From NCBI RefSeq assembly GCF_028689305.1, contig NZ_JAQTWM010000004.1:30708-84195 (forward strand): a stretch of DNA of 53,488 nt, given 5' to 3'. Position 1 is the stretch's first letter, and each line of letters opens with the position of its first letter. Below are positions 1-9,225 of the stretch, piece after piece. This DNA comes from Rhodoferax sp. (lineage in GTDB: Bacteria; Pseudomonadota; Gammaproteobacteria; Burkholderiales; Burkholderiaceae_C). The translations under genes were made by a program, and so were the position numbers. The notes under the pieces are model-generated. The model was not told the DNA's origin and searched no databases. It saw only the letters and a program-made list of their open reading frames with translations.

Positions 1-82
1 TTGCAGTACAACCGGGCGGCGGGGGCAAGCGGGACAAGACTTCATGGGGTGTCGGGGCCAACAGGGTAGGACAGGCACCAGT

Positions 83-1495
83 TTATCTGCTGGCCAACGG
101 CAGCCGCACGGTGGCGTCCACCCCCACCACCTGGCCGTGATGGCTGCGGTTGACCAGTTCGATGCTGCCGCCCAGGGTGCGGGTGATCTCGGCGCAGATC
201 GCCAGCCCCAGACCCGAGCCGCTGCCGGCCTGCCCGGCGGAAAAGGGTTGGAACAGGCGTTTTTGCAGCTCGGCGGAGATACCCGGGCCGTCGTTGCTGA
301 TGACCAGCGCTGCCGACTGCTTGTCACACAGCAGCCGGATGTGCAGCTGGCCATGCGGAGGGCTGTAGCGGATGGCGTTGTGCAGCAGGTTGCGCGACAA
401 CTCGCGCAGCATCCAGTCATGGGTCTGGATCGGGGCGGCCGTGGTTTCGATGTCAAAGTCCAGCTCGTGTTCGGCAATCAGTGGGGACAAGTCCAGCGCC
501 ACATCACGCAGCACGCTGGCCCAGTCAATGGTGGCGCCCGGGCTTTCGTGCGCCAGCTGGGCCACCTTGGCCAGCGACAACATCTGGTTGGCCAGGGTGG
601 TGGCCCGCTCGACCGTGTGGCTGATTTCTTCCAGCGCCTGGGCTGGCTCGACATCACCGCGGCGGGCCGACTGCACCTGCACCTTGAGCACAGCCAGCGG
701 CGTGCGCAACTGGTGCGCGGTGTCGCGCACGAACCGTTTCTGGTTTTCCAGCAAATGGTGCAGCCGGCTCATGGTGGTGTTGGTGGCGTCCATCAGCGGC
801 AGCAGTTCCAGCGGTGCATCGGCCACCGCCAGCGGCGTCAGGTCATCGACCCGGCGCTCGCCGAGCAGACGGCTCAGGCGGCGTACCGGCCGGGTGGCCC
901 GCTGCACCACCACCACCACCACCAGCGCAATGACGGTCACCAGCGCCAATTGCCGCCACAGGGTGTCAAACAGGATCTGGCGTGCCAGGGTGCGCCGCAA
1001 TTCCAGGGTCTCGGCCACCTGCACCACGGCCATAACCCGTGCCCGCTGCATCGCCACGGGCTGCAGCAACACGGCCACTCGGACAGCGTCGCCGCGGTAG
1101 TGGTCGTCATAAAAATCAACCAGCGCGGCGTAGGGACCGAGTTTGGGCAGTTTGCCACGCCAGGCCGGGAGGTCTTCAAAGCCGTCGATCAGCGCGCCGG
1201 AAGTGCTGGAGATGCGGTAGATCATGCGGCTGCGGTTGTCGGCCTCGAACACTTCCAGCGCGGCATAGGGCACGGTGGCGCTGAGTTGCGCTGCATCGGC
1301 TTCACCCTGGGCGGTGATGTGTTCACCAATGGCCTTGGCTGAAGCCAGCAGGGTGCGGTCATAAGCGGTGTTGACGGCGGTCAGTGCCTGGCGGTACAGC
1401 ACCACGGTATCCACCAGGATGAACAGTGCCACCGGCAGCAGGATGCCCAGCATCAGGTAGCTGCGCAGGGACAGTCGGCGCCAGAGTGGGCTCAT
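83..1495 (-). CDS. tctE: Sensor histidine kinase, TctE-like
   Basis: Membrane sensor kinase of 470 aa, probably sensing tricarboxylates and controlling the divergent tctCBA transporter. An N-terminal membrane segment lies at about residues 14-34 and a second at about 182-198, with a periplasmic sensor between them. The H-box DTAHQLRTPLAVL carries the phosphorylated His at about residue 261. The ATP-binding boxes follow: LLHNAIRYSP (N), NDGPGIS (G1) and GSGSGLGLAI (G2). The start overlaps the stop of the response regulator gene by four bases (ATGA), so the pair is translationally coupled. The second membrane segment contains a run of valines encoded by a GTG triplet tract (+ strand 903-921). 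The family call is strong. The ligand is inferred from the neighbouring transporter. Confidence 0.88.
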   Translation of the reverse strand: MSPLWRRLSLRSYLMLGILLPVALFILVDTVVLYRQALTAVNTAYDRTLLASAKAIGEHITAQGEADAAQLSATVPYAALEVFEADNRSRMIYRISSTSGALIDGFEDLPAWRGKLPKLGPYAALVDFYDDHYRGDAVRVAVLLQPVAMQRARVMAVVQVAETLELRRTLARQILFDTLWRQLALVTVIALVVVVVVQRATRPVRRLSRLLGERRVDDLTPLAVADAPLELLPLMDATNTTMSRLHHLLENQKRFVRDTAHQLRTPLAVLKVQVQSARRGDVEPAQALEEISHTVERATTLANQMLSLAKVAQLAHESPGATIDWASVLRDVALDLSPLIAEHELDFDIETTAAPIQTHDWMLRELSRNLLHNAIRYSPPHGQLHIRLLCDKQSAALVISNDGPGISAELQKRLFQPFSAGQAGSGSGLGLAICAEITRTLGGSIELVNRSHHGQVVGVDATVRLPLASR

Positions 1496-2172
1496 GATGG
1501 CAGTTTGAGCAGATAACCCAGGCCGCGCAGTGTGGTCAGGGTGGCGCCGGTGTTGTGCAGTTTTTTGCGCAGCCGGTAGGCCACGACTTCAATGGCCTCG
1601 AACTGCACCTCCTGCTGGCCCGGAAACACCAGTTCAAACAGCCGCTCCTTGGCCACCGCTTGGCCGGGGCGTGTCAGCAGGGCCTTGAGAAAGGCCAGTT
1701 CCCGTGGCGCCAGTTCCAGCACCTGACCCGCATGGTAGATAGCGCCGCTCTCTTTATCGTAGCTAAGTTCGCTTTGTTTATGCGGGCTGGAGGCTGTTTT
1801 TTCATAATTTTCTGCCTTGCGCCGGTGCAGGGCGTGCAGGCGGGCTTCCAGCTCGTCCAGATCAAACGGTTTGGGCAGGTAGTCGTCGGCACCGGCCTTC
1901 AGGCCCACAACGCGGTCACCCACGGTGCCGCGGGCGGTGAGGATCAGCACCGGGGTGCTCAGCCCATCGTCGCGTGCCTGCGCCAGGATCTGCAGGCCGT
2001 CGCGACCGGGCAGGGTCAGGTCCAGCAGCACCACGTCGGGCTTGAGGGCGCGCCAGCGGGCCAGTGCGGCGCGGCCATCACTGCACACTTCAACCTCCCA
2101 GCCCAGCCGGGTGAGGCTGCGCGTCAGGGTGGTGTACAGGGCCACATCGTCTTCAACCAGCAGCAGCTTCAC
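1492..2172 (-). CDS. tctD: OmpR-family response regulator, TctD-like
   Basis: Two-component response regulator of 226 aa, partner of the kinase at 83-1495. The receiver has the acidic pair D8/D9, phospho-acceptor D51 in LLDLTLPGRDG, T79 and K101. A winged-helix DNA-binding domain follows, ending RGLGYLLKLPS. I chose the GTG at 2172 because it overlaps the upstream methyltransferase stop as GTGA and gives the canonical start VKLLLVEDD. An in-frame start upstream at 2226 would add 18 residues unlike any receiver domain. Oddity: the inter-domain linker (about residues 119-142) is longer than usual and is encoded by a copy of the 50-bp repeat described at 1745-1794. Likely regulator of tctCBA (inference from position). 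Confidence 0.88.
   Translation of the reverse strand: MKLLLVEDDVALYTTLTRSLTRLGWEVEVCSDGRAALARWRALKPDVVLLDLTLPGRDGLQILAQARDDGLSTPVLILTARGTVGDRVVGLKAGADDYLPKPFDLDELEARLHALHRRKAENYEKTASSPHKQSELSYDKESGAIYHAGQVLELAPRELAFLKALLTRPGQAVAKERLFELVFPGQQEVQFEAIEVVAYRLRKKLHNTGATLTTLRGLGYLLKLPS
1745..1794 (-). repeat. 50-bp head-tail repeat, copy 1 (inside tctD)
   Basis: Minus-strand copy. The head GCCTCCAGCCC starts at 1794. The tail AGCTACGATAAAGAGAGCGG starts at 1764, exactly 30 bp later. It is read in the sense direction in the tctD linker, giving residues ASSPHKQSELSYDKESG. The tail hairpin is degenerate. It uses a different frame from copies 2, 4 and 7. Confidence 0.7.
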
Positions 2173-3419
2173 GCCCGGGGCTCTCCTTGGGTTGTTTGGG
2201 GGGGCGTGATCAGGGCCAGACGCCACAACGAGGTTACTTCCTGGGCGCGGGCGTGGTGCAGGGCGTCATTTTTGTCGCTGGCCTTGGGGTGCAGCGGTTT
2301 GGCATCAATGCGGCTGACCACCCGCAGGCCGTTGCGTGTGAACAGGTCCAGCAGTTCTTCGCGGCGGCGCAGGCCCAGCAGTTCGGCCAGGTTGGACAAA
2401 ATCAGCCAGCCTTCTCCCTTGGGGGCCAGATGGGCGCGCAAACCCTGTACAAAGCCACTGAGCATGCGGCCGCCCTCGTCATAGACGGCGTGTTCCAGCG
2501 GTGAGCCCGGGCGCACCGGGAGCCAGGGCGGGTTGCACACAATCAGTGAGGCCTGACCGGGTGGAAACAGATCAGCCTGCACAATGTCCACCTGGTCTTG
2601 CAGGCCCAGCTGCGCGATGTTGGCGCGGGCACAGGCCAGCGCACGGGCATCCTGGTCGGTGCCCACCACGTGGCCGACACCCCGGCGGACCAAGGTCGCA
2701 GCCAGCACGCCGGTGCCGGTGCCGATGTCGAAGGCCACGAGCTTGTCCTGTCCCTTGGGTGGTTTGGGCAGGTGCGCCGTGGCGACCAGTTGGATGTATT
2801 CGCCGCGTATCGGCGAAAACACACCGTAATGGGGGTGGATGCGGTTGTTCGGCGCAGCGCCGAGCGCAGGGATTTCCACCCCAACGCGGCGCCATTCGTG
2901 GGCGCTGCTGATGCCCAGCAACTCGCGTAGGGAGGCCACCGATGTGCCGGTACCCGCTGGTGCACCAAGGTCAGCGGCGCCCCAGGCTTCGGTGCAGGCC
3001 AGCTTGAAATCGGGTGCCCGGCGCAGCGGGATGCTGTAGTCGGCATTCAATTCCATCAGCAACATGCCCAGCAGTCTGGCGCGTTGGGACTGCGCTTGCC
3101 GATGCTGGTTGAACGCTTCTGCCACGGCCACCGGCTGGCTGGTTGGACGGCGCTTGCGTCTGGGCAGCTGGTCAGCCCGGCGGGCCAGTGCCTGCAGCAT
3201 TTGCCGGGCATTCTGAAAGTCGCCGCGCCAGAGCATGGCAGTGCCTTCACAGGCCATTTGGTAGGCCAGGTCGGCCGTGGTCCGGTCATCGACCAGCACC
3301 ACCCGGCTGGGTGGCGCCGCGCCGCGTTCGCTGCGCCAGCGTGCGCAGTGCGCCTGCTCGGATTCCAGCCAGTGGATGTCGGCGGGCGCCAACGTGGCGG
3401 TTGTAGGGTGAGGGAGCAT
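2169..3419 (-). CDS. Class I SAM-dependent methyltransferase (NPPW type)
   Basis: Predicted SAM methyltransferase of 416 aa. The Rossmann SAM-binding motif is FDIGTGTGVLAATLVRRG, followed by an acidic loop (TDQDARALA) and the catalytic signature NPPWLP. NPPY/NPPW motifs are typical of N-methyltransferases acting on Gln/Asn or on nucleic-acid bases (HemK, RlmG and related COG2890 proteins). The N-terminal 190 residues are poorly recognisable. The ATG at 3419 is preferred to the upstream in-frame start at 3533 because the extra residues look non-coding. The gene is the first of the operon methyltransferase-tctD-tctE, its stop overlapping the tctD GTG. Its substrate cannot be told from sequence, and a link to tricarboxylate uptake is only positional. 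Confidence 0.75.
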   Translation of the reverse strand: MLPHPTTATLAPADIHWLESEQAHCARWRSERGAAPPSRVVLVDDRTTADLAYQMACEGTAMLWRGDFQNARQMLQALARRADQLPRRKRRPTSQPVAVAEAFNQHRQAQSQRARLLGMLLMELNADYSIPLRRAPDFKLACTEAWGAADLGAPAGTGTSVASLRELLGISSAHEWRRVGVEIPALGAAPNNRIHPHYGVFSPIRGEYIQLVATAHLPKPPKGQDKLVAFDIGTGTGVLAATLVRRGVGHVVGTDQDARALACARANIAQLGLQDQVDIVQADLFPPGQASLIVCNPPWLPVRPGSPLEHAVYDEGGRMLSGFVQGLRAHLAPKGEGWLILSNLAELLGLRRREELLDLFTRNGLRVVSRIDAKPLHPKASDKNDALHHARAQEVTSLWRLALITPPQTTQGEPRA

Positions 3420-3565
3420 GGCAGCGGTACTGAAGTGAATGACAGGGTTGTAACAGATCGTGGCAAGCCCCGGGGACTTGGTAGTTTCCCTAGGATGAAC
3501 GGACAGGCGTTTGACAGGCTGGCGGCGCACCATTGCCGGGTGTTCAAACCAACAGGAGATGTGTG

Positions 3566-4525
3566 ATGCGTCGTGATACCTTTTTGAAATCGCTGGCAGC
3601 TCTGGCAGCCAGCAGCAGCCTGCCCATGTCAGCGTGGGCGGCGACCAATATCAAGATGATGATTCCGGCCAACCCCGGTGGTGGCTGGGACGCCACTGGA
3701 CGTGCCCTGGGCAAGGCCCTGCTGGAAGCCAAGGCGGCTGACACGGTCACGTTTGACAACAAGGGTGGTGCTGCCGGTGCCCTGGGCCTGGCGCAGTTTG
3801 TCAACGCCAGCAAGGGTGACCCGAATGCCCTGATGGTGATGGGCGCGGTGATGCTGGGTGGCATCATCACGGGCAAGCCGCCGGTGTCGATCACGGCAGC
3901 GACCCCGATTGCCCGCCTGACCAGCGAGTACAACGTGTTTGTGTTGCCGGCCAATTCGCCGTTCAAGACCATGGCCGATGTGGTGGCACAGCTCAAGAAG
4001 GACCCCGGCAGCGTCAAGTGGGGCGGCGGTTCGCGTGGCTCCACCGAACACATCGCCGCAGCCATGATTGCACGTGAAGTGGGGGTGGACCCGGCGCGCA
4101 TCAATTACGTGGCATTCCGTGGAGGTGGTGAGGCTACCGCAGCCATTCTGGGTGGCAATGTGACGATTGGCGGCAGCGGTTACAGCGAGTTTGCCGAGTA
4201 CATCAAGGCCGGCAAGATGAAGGCCGTGGGAGTGACCTCGGGCGCACGCCTGAAGAGCATTGATGTGCCGACCCTCAAGGAGCAGGGCATCAATGTCGAG
4301 ATTGGCAACTGGCGCGGTGTTTACGGTGCCCCTGGCATCACCCCCGAGCAACGCAAGGCATTGACCGAGGTGGTGCTGAAAGCGCTGAAGACCAAGTCCT
4401 GGTCTGAAGCATTGGTGAAAAATGACTGGACTGCGGCCGTGTTGTCGGGGCCGGCATTCGAGAAGTTTGTTGACGACGACTTTGCCTCGCTGCGCGCGAC
4501 CATGGTCAAGTCCGGCATGATCTGA
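3566..4525 (+). CDS. tctC: Tripartite tricarboxylate transporter substrate-binding protein
   Basis: Periplasmic solute receptor of the TTT family (Bug/TctC), 319 aa. It captures a carboxylate such as citrate and hands it to the TctAB membrane complex. The N-terminus MRRDTFLKSLAALAAS resembles a signal peptide with a twin-arginine-like pair, ending around AWA-A. Family motifs visible include MIPANPGGGWDATGRALG near the mature N-terminus and KWGGGSRGSTEH in the middle. The start at 3566 is set by AGGAG at 3554-3558. An in-frame start at 3533 lacks a signal-peptide-like beginning. It is followed 19 bp later by tctB and is divergent from the methyltransferase-tctDE operon, the classical arrangement. 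Confidence 0.92.
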   Translation: MRRDTFLKSLAALAASSSLPMSAWAATNIKMMIPANPGGGWDATGRALGKALLEAKAADTVTFDNKGGAAGALGLAQFVNASKGDPNALMVMGAVMLGGIITGKPPVSITAATPIARLTSEYNVFVLPANSPFKTMADVVAQLKKDPGSVKWGGGSRGSTEHIAAAMIAREVGVDPARINYVAFRGGGEATAAILGGNVTIGGSGYSEFAEYIKAGKMKAVGVTSGARLKSIDVPTLKEQGINVEIGNWRGVYGAPGITPEQRKALTEVVLKALKTKSWSEALVKNDWTAAVLSGPAFEKFVDDDFASLRATMVKSGMI

Positions 4526-4544
4526 CCCCGAGGAGCCCAAGCCC

Positions 4545-5066
4545 ATGCGTCAACACGGTCCGGCGTCTCATTCGCCCTTTTTGCAGTCTTTGGTGGGTGT
4601 CGGGGTGGTGTTGCTGGCCCTGGGCTTGGGGGTGGGGGCCTACCTTATCCCCTCCAACGCGGGGTATGCCGGCGTGGGGCCAAACTTTTTGCCATGGTTG
4701 GTCACGCTGGCGTTGCTGGCGTGCGGTGTGCGGCTGGTGTGCAAGGCGCGCCGAGGTGGTTTTCGCAACATGGAAGAGCACTCCGGTGAACATCCCGATT
4801 GGCAGGGGTTTGCCTGGTTGTCTGCCGGGCTGCTGCTGAACGCCGCTTTGATCACCACCATCGGTTTCATTTTCAGTTGCGCCCTGTGTTTTGTGCTGGC
4901 CGCGCGGGGTTTGCGCCTGGCTGAGGGCCGGCCGCCGGGGCAGGGCTGGGCGTCGGTAGGTCAGGACACCTTGACCGGGCTGCTGATAGCGGCGCCGGTG
5001 TTTTGGGCATTCACGAAATTTCTGGGCATCAATCTGCCTGGCCTGACACAAAGCGGGTGGTTGTGA
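4545..5066 (+). CDS. tctB: Tripartite tricarboxylate transporter small membrane subunit
   Basis: Small integral membrane subunit of the TctCBA transporter, 173 aa. About four hydrophobic segments are visible: SLVGVGVVLLALGLGVGAYL, then LPWLVTLALLACGV, then a segment around LLLNAALITTIGFIFSC, then LLIAAPVFWAF. It belongs to the poorly conserved TctB family and is recognised mainly by size, topology and position between tctC and tctA. Its stop TGA overlaps the tctA ATG by one base (TGATG), indicating coupled translation. No internal damage seen. Confidence 0.88.
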   Translation: MRQHGPASHSPFLQSLVGVGVVLLALGLGVGAYLIPSNAGYAGVGPNFLPWLVTLALLACGVRLVCKARRGGFRNMEEHSGEHPDWQGFAWLSAGLLLNAALITTIGFIFSCALCFVLAARGLRLAEGRPPGQGWASVGQDTLTGLLIAAPVFWAFTKFLGINLPGLTQSGWL

Positions 5067-6562
5067 TGGAAGTATGGGATTTGTTGTTGCAGGGGTTTGC
5101 CACGGCAGGCACCCCGGTCAATCTGTTGTGGGCGTTCGTCGGCTGTGCGCTGGGCACGGCCGTGGGTGTGTTGCCGGGCATCGGACCGGCCACGGCGGTG
5201 GCCATGTTGCTGCCCATCACCACCCAGGTGGAGGCCACGGCCTCGATGATTTTTTTTGCGGGGATCTATTACGGCGCCATGTATGGCGGTTCCACCACCT
5301 CGATCCTGCTCAATACGCCAGGGGAAACCGCCACCATGGTCACGGCCATGGAAGGCAACAAGATGGCCAAAAGTGGCCGGGCCGGTGCGGCCTTGGCGAC
5401 ATCAGCCATTGGTTCGTTTGTCGCTGGCACGATTGCCACCGTGCTGGTGACGCTGTTTGCGCCGGTGGTGGCCGAGTTTGCGGTCAAATTGGGGCCGCCG
5501 GAATATTTCATGCTGATGTTGCTGGCTTTCACCACGGTGAGTGCTGTGCTGGGGCAAAGCACGGTGCGTGGCCTGACGGCCTTGTTCATCGGGCTGGCGA
5601 TCGGGCTGGTGGGCATGGACCAGATCACCGGCCAGGTGCGCTACACCGGGGGGGTGCCCGAGTTGCTGGATGGTGTTGAGATTGTGCTGGTGGCGGTGGG
5701 CCTGTTTGCCGTGGCCGAGGCCATGCATGCCGTGTTGTTCGAGGGCAAGGTGGTTGAGACCGAAAACCGCATGAGCCGGGTCACCATGACCTTGAGCGAC
5801 TGGAAACGCTCAATCCCGGCCTGGTTGCGCGGTACCCTGATTGGGGCGCCGTTTGGCTGCATCCCGGCTGGCGGGACCGAGATCCCCACCTTTTTGAGCT
5901 ACGCCACCGAAAAAAAGCTGGCCAAAGGCGAGAACCTGGCTGAGTTTGGTACCAAAGGGGCGATTGAAGGGGTGGCCGGTCCGGAGGCCGCCAACAACGC
6001 GACGGTGACGGCGGCGATGATCCCGCTGCTGACACTGGGCATTCCCACGTCGAACACCACGGCCATCTTGCTGGGGGCGTTTCAAAACTATGGCATCCAG
6101 CCTGGCCCCCAGTTGTTCTCCAGCTCGGCCGCCTTGGTGTGGGCGCTGATTGCCTCGCTTTACATCGGCAATGTGATGCTGCTGGTGCTGAATCTGCCGT
6201 TGGTGGGGCTGTGGGTCAAGTTGCTCAAGGTACCCAAGCCACAGCTGTATGCCGGCATTCTGATTTTTGCCACGGTGGGAGCCTACGGCATGCGCCAGAG
6301 TGCGTTTGACCTGTTTCTGCTCTATGGCATTGGTTTGCTGGGTCTGCTGATGCGGCGTTTCAACTTTCCGACCGCACCGGTCTTGGTGGGCATGATTCTG
6401 GGGCCGCTGGCCGAGGCCCAGTTGCGCAATGCCATTTCGATCGGCGAAGGCAGCGCCATGATCTTTTTGCAACGTCCGATGTCGGTGACGATTCTGGTGG
6501 TGGTGGTGGTGATCCTGTTGTTGCCGCGCCTGTTGAAATGGCACAGCGAGCGCTTGCGCTGA
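5066..6562 (+). CDS. tctA: Tripartite tricarboxylate transporter large permease
   Basis: Large polytopic permease of the TTT system, 498 aa, with about a dozen membrane segments. TctA signatures are clear: [18 protein letters not shown] near the N-terminus and [21 protein letters not shown] second related block, [18 protein letters not shown] followed by [19 protein letters not shown], is consistent with the family's internal duplication. The ATG at 5066 overlaps the tctB stop. The in-frame start at 5003 lies inside tctB and is rejected. The C-terminus has a poly-valine membrane segment encoded by a GTG triplet tract at 6496-6511. It ends just before a strong hairpin. Confidence 0.93.
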   Translation: MEVWDLLLQGFATAGTPVNLLWAFVGCALGTAVGVLPGIGPATAVAMLLPITTQVEATASMIFFAGIYYGAMYGGSTTSILLNTPGETATMVTAMEGNKMAKSGRAGAALATSAIGSFVAGTIATVLVTLFAPVVAEFAVKLGPPEYFMLMLLAFTTVSAVLGQSTVRGLTALFIGLAIGLVGMDQITGQVRYTGGVPELLDGVEIVLVAVGLFAVAEAMHAVLFEGKVVETENRMSRVTMTLSDWKRSIPAWLRGTLIGAPFGCIPAGGTEIPTFLSYATEKKLAKGENLAEFGTKGAIEGVAGPEAANNATVTAAMIPLLTLGIPTSNTTAILLGAFQNYGIQPGPQLFSSSAALVWALIASLYIGNVMLLVLNLPLVGLWVKLLKVPKPQLYAGILIFATVGAYGMRQSAFDLFLLYGIGLLGLLMRRFNFPTAPVLVGMILGPLAEAQLRNAISIGEGSAMIFLQRPMSVTILVVVVVILLLPRLLKWHSERLR

Positions 6563-6570
6563 AGTCGCGC

Positions 6571-6600
6571 CGCGCCCTGTTGGGACCACCACAGGGCGCG
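6571..6600. terminator. Hairpin between convergent tctA and chemoreceptor genes
   Basis: Perfect 10-bp inverted repeat: CGCGCCCTGT at 6571-6580, loop 6581-6590, ACAGGGCGCG at 6591-6600. It lies between two convergent genes and probably serves both directions. No long T-tract follows on either strand, so intrinsic termination may be weak. Confidence 0.6.
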
Positions 6601-6613
6601 AATAAATCAGCCC

Positions 6614-8179
6614 TTATGACTTGCCAATGAGGGCTTGTGTCCCGGCTTCGCTGACCTTGAATGTGCCAACCACCCGTTCCAGATGCGCGGCCTGGTCCTG
6701 CAGTGACTGCGCTGCGGCAGCGGCTTGCTCCACCAGGGCGGCATTTTGCTGGGTGACCTGATTCATCTCGTCAATGGCGTCACTCACACGTTCAATACCG
6801 CCTGACTGATTGGCACTGGCTTCGGCAATCTCGCCCATGATGTCTGTCACATGGCGGATGCTCTCCACAATGTCGTTCATGGTGCTGCCAGCCTGGTGCA
6901 CCAGGCTGCTGCCGGCCTCGACCTTGCTGACCGAGTCGCTGATCAGGCCTTTGATTTCCTGGGCTGCATCAGCCGAGCGTTTGGCCAGACTGCGCACTTC
7001 GGCCGCCACCACGGCAAAACCACGACCCTGTTCACCGGCGCGGGCGGCTTCCACGGCGGCGTTCAGCGCCAGGATGTTGGTCTGGAAGGCAATACCGTCA
7101 ATCACCGCAATGATGTCCACAATCCGTTTGGACGAGTCGTTGATGGAGGCCATGGTGTCAATCACGCCGGTGACTACTTGGCCACCGCGTACCGCCACTT
7201 CAGAAGCAGACTGTGCCAGCTCATTGGCACGGCGGGCATGATCGGCGTTCTGGTTGACTGCCGCCGTGACCTCGGCCATGGAGGCCGCTGTTTTTTCCAG
7301 GGAGCTGGCCTGTGTTTCAGTGCGGTTGGACAAGTCCAGATTGCCGCTGGCGATGTCGCTGGAGGCGCTGTAAATGGTGTCCGTGCCAGAGCGGACCTGT
7401 TCGACAATTTTGACCAGGCTGGTATTCATGTCGTGCAGGGCTTGCTGCAAGTGTCCCATTTCGTTGTGGGAACTTACCTGTACTCGTTGCGTCAGGTCAC
7501 CTTGGGCAATATTGCGTGCGATGGTCACACAGTATTCCAGGGGTTGGGTCACCACCCGACGGATGAACGGGTAAATCAGCATCAATACCGGTATACAAGT
7601 GATCAGCGCGGCCAGAATGGATTTGAGCCGCTGGTCGGCCAGACTGGCGTTCACCTTGTTCAATGACACCTTCATGCTCACGGCGCCCAGAACGGTGCCT
7701 TCCGGAACCACGTGGCAGGTGGTGCAGTCCTTGCCCAGCGAATTCTTGAGCGCCAGTGCTGGACGCACCGCCCGCAGGTATTCACCCTGTTGGTCAGACT
7801 CGACCACGACCACCGGTTTGCCGCTGCCAAGTACCTGTTGTTCGATGGCGTCCGGCTTGCTGTCGTCTTTTTCGGTACCGGCGCCAAACACCTTGGTCAC
7901 GGCTTCGGCGCGCAGCACCCGCATATCGCGGATGGAACCAAGCTGCTTGACCTGGTCCAGAAACACATCACGTTGACCAACGGTTCCGGTGACCATCATG
8001 CCGGTCAGTCCGGCCATGGTGGCGTCATGCATGCTGCTGGAAAAGTCGGTGGCCTGTTCCAGCGCTGCCTGTCTTGTCACGTGGCCTTGCCAGATGATGA
8101 CACCCGTCCAAACCACCAGTAGCGCGGCAGCAATGGTCGCCAGGAGTTGAATCCAGATTTTGTATTTGCTGTTTTGCAC
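6614..8179 (-). CDS. Methyl-accepting chemotaxis protein with c-type heme motif
   Basis: Membrane chemoreceptor of about 521 aa. Order of parts: TM1 at about residues 8-30; a periplasmic sensor at about 31-186 with a CTTCH heme-c attachment motif at about 152-156; TM2 at about 187-205; HAMP; and the signalling domain. The signalling hairpin tip reads IDGIAFQTNILALNAAVEAA, flanked by methylation helices. I chose the GTG at 8179 because AAGGA lies just upstream and the protein then begins with a short basic segment before TM1. A TTG at 8275 gives 32 further residues without similarity to receptors. CxxCH sensors of this type are known in Geobacter-like receptors and suggest redox, O2 or NO sensing. 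No CheW-binding C-terminal pentapeptide is visible. Divergent from the HDOD gene. Confidence 0.88.
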   Translation of the reverse strand: MQNSKYKIWIQLLATIAAALLVVWTGVIIWQGHVTRQAALEQATDFSSSMHDATMAGLTGMMVTGTVGQRDVFLDQVKQLGSIRDMRVLRAEAVTKVFGAGTEKDDSKPDAIEQQVLGSGKPVVVVESDQQGEYLRAVRPALALKNSLGKDCTTCHVVPEGTVLGAVSMKVSLNKVNASLADQRLKSILAALITCIPVLMLIYPFIRRVVTQPLEYCVTIARNIAQGDLTQRVQVSSHNEMGHLQQALHDMNTSLVKIVEQVRSGTDTIYSASSDIASGNLDLSNRTETQASSLEKTAASMAEVTAAVNQNADHARRANELAQSASEVAVRGGQVVTGVIDTMASINDSSKRIVDIIAVIDGIAFQTNILALNAAVEAARAGEQGRGFAVVAAEVRSLAKRSADAAQEIKGLISDSVSKVEAGSSLVHQAGSTMNDIVESIRHVTDIMGEIAEASANQSGGIERVSDAIDEMNQVTQQNAALVEQAAAAAQSLQDQAAHLERVVGTFKVSEAGTQALIGKS

Positions 8180-8349
8180 AAAAGTTCCTTGGTGTCCGAC
8201 AGTTGGCAATATACCTCCGATTGACTTGTTTTCAGTAGGGTTCCGGTCCACTTCCGCTTGGTTAAAAGTGGACAACTGAAGTAAAGTGCGTCGTGAATGG
8301 GCTGTTTCCTACCGGCCAGTGTTCTGGCTGGCGCTTGATGTAGAGGTGT

Positions 8350-9201
8350 ATGAGTGTCCTGAGTCCGGATCTTTACATGCGACTGGTTGCTGCCGTGGAC
8401 GGCATGCCGGCTTTTCCGAAAAGTGTCCAGAAAATCCTGGAACTGACCCGGAATATGGCTTGTTCACCCAAGGATCTTGTCGCCGTGATCGACAAGGACC
8501 CGGTGGTGACCGTCAAGGTTCTGCGGGTGGTCAACTCTGTCTATTACGGGCTGGCCACGCGCATCACCTCGATTGATCAGGCGGTGGTGTTCCTGGGGTT
8601 CAACACCATCAAGAATCTGGCGCTCAGCATCGCGGCCATTGGTATGCTGCCGGGACATCCCCTGGCCGGATTTGACGGGCAACGCTACCTGATGCATTCA
8701 TTGACTTGTGCTGGCGTGGCCAGACAACTGGCGCATCGTTTGCCCGACGCGGACCCTCATGATGTTTTTATCGCCGGACTGCTGCATGATTTTGGCAAGG
8801 TGGTGGTGGCCCAGTTCATGCCGGTTGAATTTCGGCGGTCGCTGGAGATGAGTCTCTGGCGGGAAATCCCCCTGCATGAGGCTTTGTGTGAAGTGATTGG
8901 TGTTGACCATGCAGCGGTTGGTGCCATGCTGGCGGAAAAATGGCGCTTTGCCAAGGAGCTGGTGGATACCATCCATTACCAGCATGAACCACAGACTTGT
9001 GATACCGCCATGATGGCCTGTGTTTTTGCGGCCAACCAGATCAGCAAGCGGTTGGGGTACGACTATGGTGGCAGTCTGATGGTGCAGGAATTGCCACCAA
9101 CGGTTTTACAGCGTTTGGGCGGTAAACTGGCAGACGTGATGGCCTCACTGGGAGACCTGACGGGGTTGGTGAATGAAGCCAGATTATTTGCAAAAAACTG
9201 A
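8350..9201 (+). CDS. HDOD domain protein
   Basis: HDOD (HD-related output domain) protein of 283 aa with no other recognisable domain. Such proteins lie downstream of signal-transduction systems, often modulating c-di-GMP or stress responses. Their mechanism is usually non-enzymatic. Typical features are the N-terminal LYMRLVAAVDGMPAFPKSV, the helix KDPVVTVKVLRVVNSVYYGL and the degenerate HD site GLLHDFGKVVV. The ATG at 8350 has AGAGG upstream. The receiver/HD-GYP gene starts 24 bp after the stop and the hemerythrin kinase follows, so the three genes probably form one operon. Confidence 0.88.
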   Translation: MSVLSPDLYMRLVAAVDGMPAFPKSVQKILELTRNMACSPKDLVAVIDKDPVVTVKVLRVVNSVYYGLATRITSIDQAVVFLGFNTIKNLALSIAAIGMLPGHPLAGFDGQRYLMHSLTCAGVARQLAHRLPDADPHDVFIAGLLHDFGKVVVAQFMPVEFRRSLEMSLWREIPLHEALCEVIGVDHAAVGAMLAEKWRFAKELVDTIHYQHEPQTCDTAMMACVFAANQISKRLGYDYGGSLMVQELPPTVLQRLGGKLADVMASLGDLTGLVNEARLFAKN

Positions 9202-9225
9202 CGTGATTTGCCCAGACGGAGCCAT

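Noticed and set aside
44-1342. 432-aa plus-strand open frame opposite tctE
   Set aside because: It is an antisense shadow of the kinase gene. Its product is rich in His, Gln and Arg with no domain, while the minus strand shows complete kinase motifs.
7374-7574. Small open frames opposite the chemoreceptor gene
   Set aside because: They are shadows of the receptor coding sequence without start signals.
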